NCBI RefSeq assembly: GCF_001908725.1
Contig: NZ_CP018725.1
Coordinates: 1,240,001-1,304,000 of the forward strand
Source: Xanthomonas vesicatoria ATCC 35937
Lineage (GTDB): Bacteria; Pseudomonadota; Gammaproteobacteria; Xanthomonadales; Xanthomonadaceae
DNA: 64,000 nt
Direction of reading: 5' to 3'
Below the pieces are notes generated by a model. It was given only the letters and a program-made list of their open reading frames with translations. It was not told the origin of the DNA and made no database searches. The position numbers and the translations under genes were made by a program. Shown piece after piece: positions 1-9,252 of this stretch (positions are counted from its first letter, which is position 1; every line of letters starts with the position of its first letter).

Positions 1-1424
1 GGCCCGAACACCTCGCCTTCGCTCACCGGCATCGCGCCACTGTCGATCAACTCGCCATGCAGGATCGGCAACAAGCCGTCGGCATCGGCTTCGTCGATGA
101 CGAAGGTCAGGTTCAAGTCGTTGGACGACTGCGAGATCATGTGCACGCGTTCCTGACCGAACGTGGCCCACACGTCCGACAGTTTGTGCAGCAACGAGCG
201 CATGCCGCGCCCGACCAGGGTGATCGCCGCGCAAGGAACAATGATCTTGACCTTGCAGATCTGCGACAGATCGGCCGACAGCGCCGCCAGCACATCGGTG
301 TTGACCAGGTTCTCGCTCGGGTCCAGCGACACGGTGACGTTGGTTTCGGCCGAGCCGATCAGGTCCACCGACAACCCGTGCTTCTTGAACAAGGTAAACA
401 CGTCGGCCAGAAAGCCCACCTGTTGCCACATGCCGATGCCTTCCATCGACACCAGCACGATTCCGTTGCGACGGCTGATCGCCTTGACGCCCAGCACCGG
501 CTCGGCATTGCCGTCGATGCTGGTGCCGCGCAGATCCGGGCGCTCGGTATCCAGGATCGCCATCGGCACGCCGGAATCGCGGCATGGCTTGATCGAGCGT
601 GGATGCAGCACCTTGGCGCCGGTAGTGGCGATTTCCTGCGCTTCGTAATAGTCCAGGCGGGTCAGCAAGCGCGCGTCCGGCACCTCCTTTGGATTTGCGC
701 TGAACATGCCGGGCACGTCGGTCCAGATTTCCACCCGGCTGGCGCCGAGCAGCGCACCGAAATACGCCGCCGAAGTATCCGAGCCGCCGCGGCCCAGGAT
801 GGCCGTACCACCATCGGCGTGCCGCGAAATGAAACCCTGGGTGATCAGCAAGCGCGTGGGCTGCGCATCGAAGCGCGTGCGCCAGTCCGCGTCGGACTGC
901 CACTGGCACGACACCGACAAACGCTTGGACCACTCGCTCTGATTGGGCTGCGGCGGCAACGCCGACAGCCACTGCCGCGCGTCCAGCCAGCCCATATCCA
1001 GGCCACTGGCATGCAGATAGGCCGCACCGATGGTGGACGACAGCAATTCGCCCTGCCCCAGCACCTCGGCCTGCCAATCGAGAGTGCGCGTGGCAGCGCG
1101 CGCATCGGCAACCAGCGCGTGCAACGCGGCCAGCCGCTCGCCGATGACCGCATCGGCATCGAGCTCGAGCTCGGCCAGAAACTCGCGATGGCGTTGCTCC
1201 AACGCTGCCACGCGCTGTGCGCTATCGGCAGCGCCATCGGCGATAGCGGTGAGTTCGTTGGTTACGCCCGAAAGCGCAGACACCACTACCAGCACGCGGC
1301 CGCCGGTTTCGTTCGCCCGTTTGCTCGCCAGTTTTCCAATCGTGTCCCAGCGATGACGACGCGACACCGAGGTGCCGCCGAACTTGAGGACGATCCAACG
1401 ATCGGTAGAGTGGGGAGCTGACAT
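1..1424 (-). CDS. lysAC: Bifunctional aspartate kinase/diaminopimelate decarboxylase, N-terminal part (gene runs off the window)
   Basis: Reading the minus strand from the ATG at 1424 gives an open frame with no stop to base 1. Visible are the aspartokinase nucleotide-binding KFGGTSV at residues 14-20, a GRGGSDTSAA substrate loop near residue 215, and two ACT-type regulatory segments after about residue 320. The protein phosphorylates aspartate, the first step to lysine, threonine and methionine. The frame is still open after 474 codons, longer than a monofunctional aspartokinase usually needs. In Xanthomonas this enzyme is fused to diaminopimelate decarboxylase. That half lies outside the window, so the fusion is inferred from the family and not seen. 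The gene diverges from the PhzF pair. Confidence 0.9.
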   Translation of the reverse strand, partial: MSAPHSTDRWIVLKFGGTSVSRRHRWDTIGKLASKRANETGGRVLVVVSALSGVTNELTAIADGAADSAQRVAALEQRHREFLAELELDADAVIGERLAALHALVADARAATRTLDWQAEVLGQGELLSSTIGAAYLHASGLDMGWLDARQWLSALPPQPNQSEWSKRLSVSCQWQSDADWRTRFDAQPTRLLITQGFISRHADGGTAILGRGGSDTSAAYFGALLGASRVEIWTDVPGMFSANPKEVPDARLLTRLDYYEAQEIATTGAKVLHPRSIKPCRDSGVPMAILDTERPDLRGTSIDGNAEPVLGVKAISRRNGIVLVSMEGIGMWQQVGFLADVFTLFKKHGLSVDLIGSAETNVTVSLDPSENLVNTDVLAALSADLSQICKVKIIVPCAAITLVGRGMRSLLHKLSDVWATFGQERVHMISQSSNDLNLTFVIDEADADGLLPILHGELIDSGAMPVSEGEVFG

Positions 1425-1603
1425 GGAGTAGGCGTTTATGATGGGGGAAGAAGCCGGGATGCCGGGCGGAACCTCCGATTCTACTGCCAATGACGCGCAT
1501 CTGACCCCGCGTGCGGTCGCACTCCGCAGCGCCGCTCCTCATCGCGGCAACGGTTTGCGCTGCAACCATCCGCACGATTCCTAGCACCGAGATCGCACCA
1601 CGC

Positions 1604-2482
1604 ATGAGCAAGCACCGCTACCTGCAACTGGATGTTTTCGCCAGCCGCACCGGCTCCGGCAACCCGCTGGGCGTGGTGTTCGACGCAGGCGCGTTGTCGG
1701 CCGAGCAGATGCAGCAGATCGCCGCATGGCTGAACCTGTCGGAGACCATCTTTTTTGTGCCGGTCAGCGCGCCGGATGCCGACTATCACATCCGCATCTT
1801 CACCCCGCGTGCGGAGCTGCCATTTGCCGGCCACCCCAGTGTCGGCGCGGCGTGGGTCGCGGCAACCCATGGACTGACCGGCTACAAGGCCGAGGGCCGG
1901 CTACACCAGCAATGCGCGGCCGGCGTATTGCCGGTGGACGTGTTCGACCGCCACGGCGCATTGCAGGTGCGGCTGCGAGCGCCACGTGCACGCGTCATCG
2001 CAACTGGCGACACCCATGCGGCGGCATTGCAGGGAGCCTGCGCCGGATTGCGCGTGGCAGCGCACCCGGCGGCACTCTGGAACAACGGCCCGAACTGGTG
2101 GCTGCTGGAACTCGCCGATGCCGCAGCGGTGCGCCAGGCAACGCCGGATCTTGCTGCGATTACCCGCCTGACCCAGGCCAGCGCCGCTACCGGGCTGGCG
2201 GTCTACGCCCCTGTGCAGGACGGCGACGCAGATCTGGTGGTGCGCGCGTTCTGCCCTGGCGACGGCGTTCCAGAGGACCCGGTGACCGGTAGCGCCAATG
2301 CCTGCATCGCCGCGCGCCTGCACGAAGAAAACCGCCTGCCGGGCGCGGCATCGCGTTATGTCGCCAGCCAGGGCCGCGAGGTCGGCCGCGATGGCCGCAT
2401 CCATGTGGAAGTGGATGACGCAGGCGAGGTGTGGATTGGCGGAACGACGCTGCAGGTGATCGACGGCCGCATCGATTGGTAA
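1604..2482 (+). CDS. PhzF family isomerase/epimerase, first of a tandem pair
   Basis: This 292-residue protein has the PhzF (diaminopimelate-epimerase-like) fold signatures. They are GSGNPLGVV near residues 17-25, the conserved catalytic Glu in LSET (Glu47), PFAGHPSVGAAW near 73-84 and EDPVTGSANA near 258. PhzF proteins isomerise small acid substrates; the substrate here is unknown and no phenazine genes are nearby. The frame is open further upstream, but the ATG at 1604 starts exactly at the family N-terminus (KHRYLQLDVFAS), so I prefer it. It lies 31 bp upstream of a second PhzF gene that aligns from the first residues. Confidence 0.9.
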   Translation: MSKHRYLQLDVFASRTGSGNPLGVVFDAGALSAEQMQQIAAWLNLSETIFFVPVSAPDADYHIRIFTPRAELPFAGHPSVGAAWVAATHGLTGYKAEGRLHQQCAAGVLPVDVFDRHGALQVRLRAPRARVIATGDTHAAALQGACAGLRVAAHPAALWNNGPNWWLLELADAAAVRQATPDLAAITRLTQASAATGLAVYAPVQDGDADLVVRAFCPGDGVPEDPVTGSANACIAARLHEENRLPGAASRYVASQGREVGRDGRIHVEVDDAGEVWIGGTTLQVIDGRIDW

Positions 2483-2513
2483 GCTGCCGCGCCCTGTTCG
2501 CGGATCCGCCACC

Positions 2514-3395
2514 ATGACCACCCGCCGTTTCCTGCAACTGGATGTGTTCTCCGCCCACCCCGGCAGCGGCAATCCGCTGGCGGTGGTGTTGGATGCGCAG
2601 GGGCTGGACGATGAGGCGATGCAGGCGATCGCCCGCTGGACCAAGTTGCCGGAAACAACCTTTGTCTTTCCTGCAGCCGATGCCCACAGCAGCTACCGGT
2701 TGCGGATGTTTTCGCCGCAAAAAGAGGTCCCCTTCGCCGGCCACCCGAGCGTGGGCACAGCGCATGCGGTGCTCGACGCCGGCCTGGCCGCGCCAGACGA
2801 CGGCCTGCTGGTGCAGGACGGCATTGCCGGGCAATTGCCGCTGCGCGTGGAGCAGATCGATGGGCACCGCAGCATCGCCATCCGCACGCCGCGCGCGCGC
2901 GTTGCCGAACAGGTGGAAGCCGACGACCTGCGCCTGCGCGATGCGCTGCACGGCTGGTCGCTCGGCACGCTGCCGCCCGCGTTGATGGATGGCGGCCGCA
3001 CGTGGTGGGTGGTGGAATTGGCCAGCGAAGCGGCATTGCGCAGTCTGCAGCCGAGCTGGGATGCGATCGCCGCGCTGGCCGAATCCACCGGCAGCATGGG
3101 CGTCTTCGCCTACGCGCGTGCCGCCACCGGCGGCAGCTACGATCTGGCAGTGCGTGCGTTTGTCGGCAATGGCCGGCGTTTCGAAGATGCGGCATCCGGC
3201 GCCGCCAATGCCGTGCTTGCGGCCTGGCTGGACAGCCGCCACGCACTGCCGGGCAAGGACCGGCGTTACGTGGTCAGCCAGGGCCGCGAGATCGGCTTCG
3301 ACGCCTTGTTGGAGCTGCGCATCGACAGCAACGGTGACGTATGGTCGGGCGGCCAGGTGCAGACCGTGATTCGCGGGACCTTGGACTGGGGCTAA
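2514..3395 (+). CDS. PhzF family isomerase/epimerase, second of a tandem pair
   Basis: This 293-residue paralogue of the preceding gene has RRFLQLDVFSAHPGSGNPLAVV at the N-terminus, catalytic Glu47 in LPETTF, and PFAGHPSVGTAH near residue 73. The C-terminal loop reads FEDAASGAANA where the upstream copy has EDPVTGSANA, so the substrate pocket has probably diverged. The two genes are probably co-transcribed (31-bp gap). The product is likely cytoplasmic and the reaction is unknown. Confidence 0.9.
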   Translation: MTTRRFLQLDVFSAHPGSGNPLAVVLDAQGLDDEAMQAIARWTKLPETTFVFPAADAHSSYRLRMFSPQKEVPFAGHPSVGTAHAVLDAGLAAPDDGLLVQDGIAGQLPLRVEQIDGHRSIAIRTPRARVAEQVEADDLRLRDALHGWSLGTLPPALMDGGRTWWVVELASEAALRSLQPSWDAIAALAESTGSMGVFAYARAATGGSYDLAVRAFVGNGRRFEDAASGAANAVLAAWLDSRHALPGKDRRYVVSQGREIGFDALLELRIDSNGDVWSGGQVQTVIRGTLDWG

Positions 3396-3617
3396 GCGCT
3401 GTGTGCTGCAGCGTCACTGTCTCCGCCAAGCCTCATCCGGGTGGTCTTAAGGGCAAACCCAGCTAAATTCTGCTGCGCCGGAAGCTCGGTCGAGCACCAT
3501 CCAACGCACGGCGCATGCGCTTGGCAGTTGAATCCAGAAATGTTGGCAATCTTTCGCATGTGACGTGCCAGCAGCACTCCCCGCATGACGCTCGCTCACT
3601 GCATGGGTGCTCACACG

Positions 3618-3653
3618 AAAAAACGCTGCGGTCTCCCGCAGCGTTTTTTTTTC
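3618..3653. terminator. Bidirectional rho-independent terminator
   Basis: An 11-bp perfect stem (AAACGCTGCGG and its complement) with a TCTC loop is followed by nine T on the plus strand and preceded by an A run for the minus strand. It lies between the convergent PhzF and glycine-zipper genes and can serve both. Confidence 0.9.
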
Positions 3654-3675
3654 CAAACAGCCCAGATATGGTCAA

Positions 3676-4281
3676 TCAGTCAGGGCGTACGTCCACGCGC
3701 ACACGGATCCGGTCTCCCGGGTTGTAATCGCTGCGCGTGTGATAGGTGCGCCCCGCATATTCGTACGTTACGTCGTAGCCATCCACACGCTCGCGCGTGG
3801 TGCGGTATGACACAGGTTCGCAAACGCTGACGTTGCCCTGGTAGGTGCGGTGGTTGGCCTCGTAGATCGAGCGGCCAGCCGCCACGCCAGCCATGGTGCC
3901 GACGGCGGTGCCGACCAGACGGCCGTTACCACCACCAACCTGACTACCGAGCACCGCACCGGCGATACCGCCGATGACGCTGGCAACACCGCGGTTGGAC
4001 GCATTGGGTGAGCCATAACTGCCACCATCGCGGTAGTAGCCATCATTGCTGGTGTAGTAGCCGTCTGACGGACGGTTGTAGCAGCGTTCGCTACTGCCGC
4101 GTTCGTTGTAGGAATCGGACACGATGATCGGGTCCACGCGCACCACGCGTGCGTATTCGTAACGACCGTCCTCGTAGCTACCACGCGCATTGTCGCGGTA
4201 GCCGCTGTCATAGCGCTGCGCCGTTGCATTGCCCGCCACGGCCAGACCCATCACCAGAGCACCAAGCACAAGAGTTTTCAT
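3676..4281 (-). CDS. Glycine-zipper 2TM domain outer-membrane/envelope protein
   Basis: This 201-residue secreted protein has a signal peptide over about residues 1-22 (MKTLVLGALVMGLAVAGNATA). A Tyr/Arg/Asp/Gly-rich segment follows, then a glycine zipper at about 105-140 (IGGIAGAVLGSQVGGG, then a second Gly/Ala helix). This resembles the rickettsial 17-kDa surface-antigen family (glycine zipper 2TM). Such proteins are usually envelope-associated; a precise role is unknown. The C-terminal part (YEYAGRTYHTRSDYNPGDRIRV) is the conserved YMGG-like tail seen in related Xanthomonas proteins. It is transcribed alone, ending at the shared terminator. Confidence 0.8.
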   Translation of the reverse strand: MKTLVLGALVMGLAVAGNATAQRYDSGYRDNARGSYEDGRYEYARVVRVDPIIVSDSYNERGSSERCYNRPSDGYYTSNDGYYRDGGSYGSPNASNRGVASVIGGIAGAVLGSQVGGGNGRLVGTAVGTMAGVAAGRSIYEANHRTYQGNVSVCEPVSYRTTRERVDGYDVTYEYAGRTYHTRSDYNPGDRIRVRVDVRPD

Positions 4282-4434
4282 TGCGGCAGCTTCACAGGGA
4301 GGACACGCAGCCGATGCGTGTGCTTGTTGCGGTGAAACCGCCCTGAACCGAACAGGCGATAAAAAGGCCTATTCAGGTTTCCGCCAGCTGCGTGCGCCGG
4401 CATGCTCCGCCGACGCTCGCGGTCTGGACGCCGA

Positions 4435-4869
4435 TCAGTTGGAGAATTCGCTTTCCAGGCTGATTGGCACAGCGCTCAGTGCCTTGGAAACCGGGCAATT
4501 CTTCTTGGCGGTGTCGGCCAGCTCGCGGAACTTGGCTTCATCGATACCCGGCACCACAGCCTTGAGCTTCAGACGGATTTGCGACAGCTGCGGGCCGCCT
4601 TCCATCGACAGGTCGACATCTGCACGGGTATCCAGCGAGGTCGGTGGAAAACCGGCTTCGGTCAGCTGCGCCGATAGCGCCATGGTGAAACACCCCGCGT
4701 GCGCGGCAGCGATGAGTTCTTCCGGATTGGTGCCCTTCTCGTCGCCGAAGCGGCTGCTGAAGGCATAGCGGGTGTTGTCCATCAAGCCGCTTTGCGGCGT
4801 GCTGAGCTGACCCTTGCCGGTCTTGAGGTCGCCTTCCCAGTGAGCGGTGGCGTGACGCGAAATACCCAT
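4435..4869 (-). CDS. osmC: OsmC-type organic hydroperoxide peroxiredoxin
   Basis: At 144 residues this matches the usual OsmC length. The two redox cysteines sit in AAHAGCFTMAL (Cys60) and KNCPVSKAL (Cys125), the arrangement of OsmC/Ohr thiol peroxidases that reduce organic hydroperoxides. The N-terminal HATAHWEGDLKTGKG and the NPEELIAAAHA segment favour OsmC over Ohr. It is a cytoplasmic stress protein. A GGAG-type ribosome site (5' gcaggagatcgca 3' on the minus strand) precedes the ATG. The gene stands alone. Confidence 0.92.
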   Translation of the reverse strand: MGISRHATAHWEGDLKTGKGQLSTPQSGLMDNTRYAFSSRFGDEKGTNPEELIAAAHAGCFTMALSAQLTEAGFPPTSLDTRADVDLSMEGGPQLSQIRLKLKAVVPGIDEAKFRELADTAKKNCPVSKALSAVPISLESEFSN

Positions 4870-5332
4870 TGCGATCTCCTGCGATTGAAAGGGACCGTCA
4901 CCTTAGGCGAGCGGGTGTTAGGGCTTGGTGCTTGTTGCCGGGACGTTCGCAGATGGACGACGCCACGGTGGGGATTCGGGATTCGGGATTCGGGATTCGA
5001 AAGAGCGTGCGCTCACCGTATGCATTTAGTCACGCAGCAACTGCAGGTTGACGGCGACTCGGGAGCAGTGACGAGCAGCGGTAGCGACATGCATCGCGAC
5101 GGAGGCGCTGCCTCGGTGCGGTGGAGTCCGATTCGGAGTACTGGCTGCGCGCAGCTGGTGGCTGGGTAGCGATGCTGACAGGCGCCTATGCTCAGACCCG
5201 GCATTGCGCACTGATACGTGCCTGCGTTTGGCAGAAAGACGGGCGCTGCGACGGCTGTCGCTGCGCCCGGTATTCGGCGGATCTTCCGCACGCACTGCGT
5301 TCGCGCGGTGCGTGCACGCGCAATGCGGGCAA
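4870..5332. other. Intergenic region between osmC and pyrB
   Basis: These 463 bases hold no convincing gene. They contain a run of four GGGATTCG units (4971-4999), listed separately. The rest is GC-rich with no recognised terminator, RNA or attachment site. The short frames here have no family resemblance. Confidence 0.6.
4971..5007. repeat. GGGATTCG short-repeat arm, unpaired copy
   Basis: Four tandem GGGATTC(G) units are followed by AAAGAGCG. The same unit followed by a similar AAAGCGG tail occurs near 14.2 kb, 27.4 kb and 61.96 kb. Here only one arm is seen; no inverted partner was found before pyrB. Confidence 0.75.
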
Positions 5333-6280
5333 TCAGCCCAGCAGGGTTTCCAGCACGGCCATGCGTACGGCGACGCCGTTGGCGACCTGACGCAGCACGC
5401 ACGATTGCGCGCCATCGGCAACCTCGTCAGTGATTTCCACGCCGCGGTTGATCGGGCCAGGATGCAGGACCGCAGCATCGCGACCGGCGCGCGCCAGACG
5501 CTCGCGGGTCAGCCCGTAGTCGCTGTGATATTGCTCCAACGACGGCACGAGGCCTTCTTCCATGCGCTCGCGTTGCAGGCGCAGCATCATCAGGGCATCG
5601 GCACCTTCGAGCATGGCGTCGAAATCCTGGCCGACCACGCAGCCGTCCAGCATGTCGTCATCGGGCAAGAGGCTGGCCGGGCCGCAGACGCGGATCTCGC
5701 CAGCGCCCAGCGTGCGCAGCGCATGCAGGTCCGAGCGCGCCACGCGCGAGTGCTTCACGTCGCCAACGATCACGACCTTGAGCTTGGAAAAATCAGTGCC
5801 CTTGGCCTGGCGCAGGGTCAGCATGTCGAGCAAGCCCTGAGTGGGATGCGCGCTGCGACCGTCGCCGGCATTGATCAACGCGGTGCCCTCGCCTGCGGCC
5901 GCAGCCAGCGCTTCCACCGCGCCGTCATCCGGGTGGCGCACGACAAACCCACGCACACCCATCGCTTCGAGATTCTTCAAGGTGTCACGCGCAGTTTCGC
6001 CCTTGCGCGTGGAGGAAGTGGACGCGTCGAAATTAAGCACGTCCGCGCCCAGTCGCTGCGCGGCCAGATGGAACGAGCTGCGCGTGCGCGTGGAGGGTTC
6101 AAAGAACAGCGTGCACACCGCAGTGCCCGCCAGCACGCTACGCTTGCCGACGCGGCCGACCGCGGCATCGCGGATCTGGCCGGCACGGTCGAGCAGTTGC
6201 AGCAGCGTGGCGCGCGGCAGTCCTTCCAGGGTGAGGAGGTGACGCAGGCGTCCGTCCGAATCGAGTTGCATGGTGGTCAT
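5333..6280 (-). CDS. pyrB: Aspartate carbamoyltransferase catalytic chain
   Basis: This 315-residue enzyme condenses carbamoyl phosphate with aspartate, the committed step of pyrimidine synthesis. The carbamoyl-phosphate loop FFEPSTRTR is at residues 59-67, HPTQGLLD lies near 145, and the aspartate-binding HPGPINRGVEI is near 275. No pyrI or pyrC-like partner is adjacent. It is the last gene of a yqgE-ruvX-pyrB operon (13-bp gap after ruvX), an order common in proteobacteria. Either of two close ATGs (codons 1 and 4) could be the start. Confidence 0.95.
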   Translation of the reverse strand: MTTMQLDSDGRLRHLLTLEGLPRATLLQLLDRAGQIRDAAVGRVGKRSVLAGTAVCTLFFEPSTRTRSSFHLAAQRLGADVLNFDASTSSTRKGETARDTLKNLEAMGVRGFVVRHPDDGAVEALAAAAGEGTALINAGDGRSAHPTQGLLDMLTLRQAKGTDFSKLKVVIVGDVKHSRVARSDLHALRTLGAGEIRVCGPASLLPDDDMLDGCVVGQDFDAMLEGADALMMLRLQRERMEEGLVPSLEQYHSDYGLTRERLARAGRDAAVLHPGPINRGVEITDEVADGAQSCVLRQVANGVAVRMAVLETLLG

Positions 6281-6293
6281 CGCAGGTCGGGAA

Positions 6294-6758
6294 TCAAGGG
6301 AGAAGAGTGGCTTGGTCGGGCGCGGCCAACCAGCGTTCGACGATCACCGCTGCCGCCATGGCGTCCAGCGCGTCGGCGTCGCGGCGGCGCTTGCTTCCAT
6401 CGGCGCGTTCGCGCGCGAACCGCTGTGCGGCTTCGACCGAACTGGAGCGCTCGTCGATCAGCACGACCGGCAGCGCATAGCGCGCGCGCAGTTCGCGGGC
6501 GAACGCATGCGCACGTTTGCGTGCGGGTTGGTCCTTGTCGTCCAGGGTGAGCGGGTCGCCGACCACCAGGCCGTTGGGTCGCCATTCCTTGTGCACCCGA
6601 TCCAGCGCGACCCAGTCCGGGCCGTTGGCATGCACATTGATGACGGCGACTGCACGCGCACCGGCGCCCAGTGCGGTACCGACCGCCACGCCGATCCGGC
6701 GCGACCCCACATCGAAGCCCAGCACCGTTCCATCGGGGCGGATTGCCGCCTCAGGCAT
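6294..6758 (-). CDS. ruvX: Putative Holliday junction resolvase / pre-16S rRNA nuclease YqgF
   Basis: This 154-residue RNase H-like protein has its first catalytic Asp in [14 protein letters not shown] (residues 14-27), the Glu in LIDERSSS, and the last Asp in [14 protein letters not shown]. coli YqgF matures the 16S rRNA 5' end. The start at 6758 gives the family N-terminus ([10 protein letters not shown]). A longer frame beginning at 6794 would overlap yqgE by 44 bp and adds an unrelated leader. With the chosen start the overlap is 8 bp, consistent with coupled translation. Confidence 0.93.
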   Translation of the reverse strand: MPEAAIRPDGTVLGFDVGSRRIGVAVGTALGAGARAVAVINVHANGPDWVALDRVHKEWRPNGLVVGDPLTLDDKDQPARKRAHAFARELRARYALPVVLIDERSSSVEAAQRFARERADGSKRRRDADALDAMAAAVIVERWLAAPDQATLLP

Positions 6759-7317
6759 GCCCGGAATAGTCCGTGAGCCGGAACAGGTCCACACCGATAC
6801 GCCCGGCCGCGGCCTGCCAGCGATCTTCCAGCGCAGTGGCGAACAGCACGCTAACGTCCGACGGCGCGGTCAGCCAGCTGTTCTCGCCCAGTTCGAATTC
6901 CAGTTGGCCTGCACCCCAGCCCGCACAGCCCAGCGCCACCAGCGCATGGGGTGGGCCTTCGCCGGCCGCCATGGCTTCGAGGATGTCGCGCGAAGTGGTC
7001 AGGAATACGCCCTGCCCCACTTCCAGGCTGGAATCCCATTCGCGCGCATCGTCGTGGATGACGAAACCGCGCTCCGGGTGCACCGGCCCCCCGCTGAGCA
7101 CGATCTGCTCGCGCAGCTGCTCATCGTCGGTATCGATCCCCATCTGCGACAGCACTTCGCCCAGCGTGTACTCGGACGGCCGGTTGACCAGCACGCCCAT
7201 CGCGCCATTTTCGTCGTGCTGGCAGATCAGCGCCACGCTACGCGAAAAGGTGGGATCGGACAGCGCCGGGAGCGCGATCAGCAGTTGGTTGGCCAGAGGC
7301 GTGGGCAAAACAGACAT
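6751..7317 (-). CDS. yqgE: YqgE/AlgH family protein
   Basis: This 188-residue protein has the conserved UPF0301/AlgH features: [12 protein letters not shown] at the N-terminus, the [12 protein letters not shown] motif at about 38-49, [12 protein letters not shown] near 75, and [14 protein letters not shown] near 130. The biochemical role is unknown; AlgH was linked to alginate regulation in Pseudomonas. It is the first gene of the yqgE-ruvX-pyrB operon. Confidence 0.93.
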   Translation of the reverse strand: MSVLPTPLANQLLIALPALSDPTFSRSVALICQHDENGAMGVLVNRPSEYTLGEVLSQMGIDTDDEQLREQIVLSGGPVHPERGFVIHDDAREWDSSLEVGQGVFLTTSRDILEAMAAGEGPPHALVALGCAGWGAGQLEFELGENSWLTAPSDVSVLFATALEDRWQAAAGRIGVDLFRLTDYSGHA

Positions 7318-7395
7318 GGCCGCATTCTAGCCGTTCGTTCCGTCGCGCGCAGAGCCGCTGCCATACTTGGCACTTGCGACGAACATGGACCGTGA

Positions 7396-9252
7396 ATGCA
7401 AACGACCTCGCCCCACACTCCGAGCCCCGCAGAGACGCCCCTGCCGCGGCAGACCCGCGCGTTCATCGTGCTGGTGGCACTTTTGCAGGGCGCGCTGCTG
7501 TATGCCGCCGAATGGGGCAGCACCCACGCGAGCGGGCCGCTGGCAGCACTGGGGCCGCGGGTGTGCTGGTACACGCTGGTGCTCGCCGTGCCCAGCATGC
7601 TGCTGCTGAGCGTGCAGCACCTGCATGACCGCCGCCTGTGGCAGCACGTTGCTGTGGTCAGTGCCGTTTTCGCCACATTGGCTGGCTGGGCGGCCTGGAG
7701 CGCTACAGGTGCACCCGGCCTGGAAAGCCACAAACTACTGACTCCGTTCGGGCTGAGCATGGCGGCCGGGCTGTTTGTCGCGTTGCCGTGGCTGCAACAT
7801 CGCCAGCAGCACGGTCGTTGGCGTGCGGCATACACCGCACTCTTTGAACATGCATGGCAAAACGCGCTGACCCTGGCGCTTGCCCTAGTGTTTGTGGGCG
7901 TGTGCTGGGCGGTATTGTCGCTGTGGGCCGAGTTATTTGCGCTGGTGAAGATCACCTTCTTCCGCAGCCTGTTCCACGAAGACCCCTTCATCTATCTGGC
8001 CACTGGCACCATGGCCGGCCTTGGCATCCTGATCGGGCGCACCCAGCATCGCGCGGTGCAGGTGATGCGGCAGATCCTGTTTGCGATCTGCACCGGCCTG
8101 TTGCCGCTGCTGGCCTGCATCGCGCTGCTGTTTGCGCTCACCTTGCCCCTGACCGGCCTGCAGGCGTTGTGGCAGACGCGCTCGGCCGCGGCCATCCTGT
8201 TATGCATGGTGTTCGCGCTGGTGCTGTTCGCCAATGCGGTCTATCAGGACGGCCGCGCACAGCCACCCTACCCGCGCTGGCTGCGTCGCGTGGTCGAGGC
8301 CGGTTTGCTGACCCTGCCGCTGTATGCCGGCTTGGCCGCGTACGCGGTGGCCCTGCGCGTGGCCCAATACGGCTGGACCGGGGAGCGTTTCTGGGGAGCT
8401 ACGCTGACCCTCGCGGCAGTAGCCTATGCGTTAGGCTACGCAGCTGCGGTGCTGCGTCCGCAACCCGGACGCTGGCTGGGCCATCTGGCCAGCAGCAATA
8501 TCGCGTTGTCGTGGTTGGTGATCGCATTGGCAGTGTTAGTCAATACGCCATTGCTGGACCCGTACCGCATCGTGGTCGATAGCCAGACAAAGCAGCTGCT
8601 TGCGCGCACAGGCACAGTGAATCCGGATGCCGAGCGGGAGGACCTGGAATTCCTGCGCTTCGACAACGGCCGGCGCGGCTACCAGGCACTGCAAGCGCTG
8701 CGCACCACACCGGCCTTTGCCAACGATGCCAAGCGCAGCAAACGACTCGATCAGGTGCTGGCACGGCAGCAGCGCTGGGAGCTGGAAGCCGCGCCAGAGA
8801 ACTTGCGCCGCACGCGCATCAGTGACCCAGATGCACTGCGCGCGCATCTGGCCATTGCGACCGGCAGCCAGGCTCCAGACCCGGACTGGTGGCAGGCGCT
8901 GGCACAGGGCAAACTCGACGCTGACGTCTGCCTGCAGCCCGATCGCGAATGCATTGTCAGCAGCCAGGACATCGATGGCGATGGCCAGAACGACGCGCTG
9001 CTGTGCGATATTTCGGATCGCTTTGGCATTCGCTGTTTTCTGTACACGCGTGATGCACAAGGGTGGTATGAAGTGGACACGCTAGATAGCCTCCCCGAAC
9101 GCAAGCAGGATCAGGAAGCGCTGCGCGAGGCGGTGCGTCAGGGCCGTCTGACCACCCACCAGCGACGCTGGCCGGATTTGCAGTTTCCCGGTGCAGAGCG
9201 GATGCGCATTGCGCCGTCGGCGAATGCACGCACACGGGAGCAGAAGCCATGA
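7396..9252 (+). CDS. DUF4153-like polytopic membrane protein with C-terminal soluble domain
   Basis: This 618-residue protein has about eleven to twelve hydrophobic helices up to about residue 395, consistent with DUF4153 membrane proteins. A roughly 220-residue soluble part follows (conserved VNPDAEREDLEFLRFDNGRRG, then an Ala/Arg-rich segment). Near residue 525 is a DIDGDGQND loop of the calcium-binding DxDxDG type, followed by a cysteine-containing strand pair. The function is unknown. Its stop overlaps the tag start by 4 bp (ATGA), so the two are probably translationally coupled. Confidence 0.75.
   Translation: MQTTSPHTPSPAETPLPRQTRAFIVLVALLQGALLYAAEWGSTHASGPLAALGPRVCWYTLVLAVPSMLLLSVQHLHDRRLWQHVAVVSAVFATLAGWAAWSATGAPGLESHKLLTPFGLSMAAGLFVALPWLQHRQQHGRWRAAYTALFEHAWQNALTLALALVFVGVCWAVLSLWAELFALVKITFFRSLFHEDPFIYLATGTMAGLGILIGRTQHRAVQVMRQILFAICTGLLPLLACIALLFALTLPLTGLQALWQTRSAAAILLCMVFALVLFANAVYQDGRAQPPYPRWLRRVVEAGLLTLPLYAGLAAYAVALRVAQYGWTGERFWGATLTLAAVAYALGYAAAVLRPQPGRWLGHLASSNIALSWLVIALAVLVNTPLLDPYRIVVDSQTKQLLARTGTVNPDAEREDLEFLRFDNGRRGYQALQALRTTPAFANDAKRSKRLDQVLARQQRWELEAAPENLRRTRISDPDALRAHLAIATGSQAPDPDWWQALAQGKLDADVCLQPDRECIVSSQDIDGDGQNDALLCDISDRFGIRCFLYTRDAQGWYEVDTLDSLPERKQDQEALREAVRQGRLTTHQRRWPDLQFPGAERMRIAPSANARTREQKP

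Noticed and set aside
57..1421. A 454-codon plus-strand frame opposite the aspartokinase gene
   Set aside because: Antisense shadow of a strongly conserved aspartokinase; composition is the His/Gln/Arg-rich pattern typical of reversed high-GC genes.
3447..3656. A 69-codon minus-strand frame between the PhzF and glycine-zipper genes
   Set aside because: Its start lies inside the bidirectional terminator hairpin, so it is unlikely to be translated.
7465..7482. TGGCAC...TTGCA resembling a sigma-54 promoter
   Set aside because: The GG and GC elements are only 7 nt apart instead of 10, and the site is inside a coding region.
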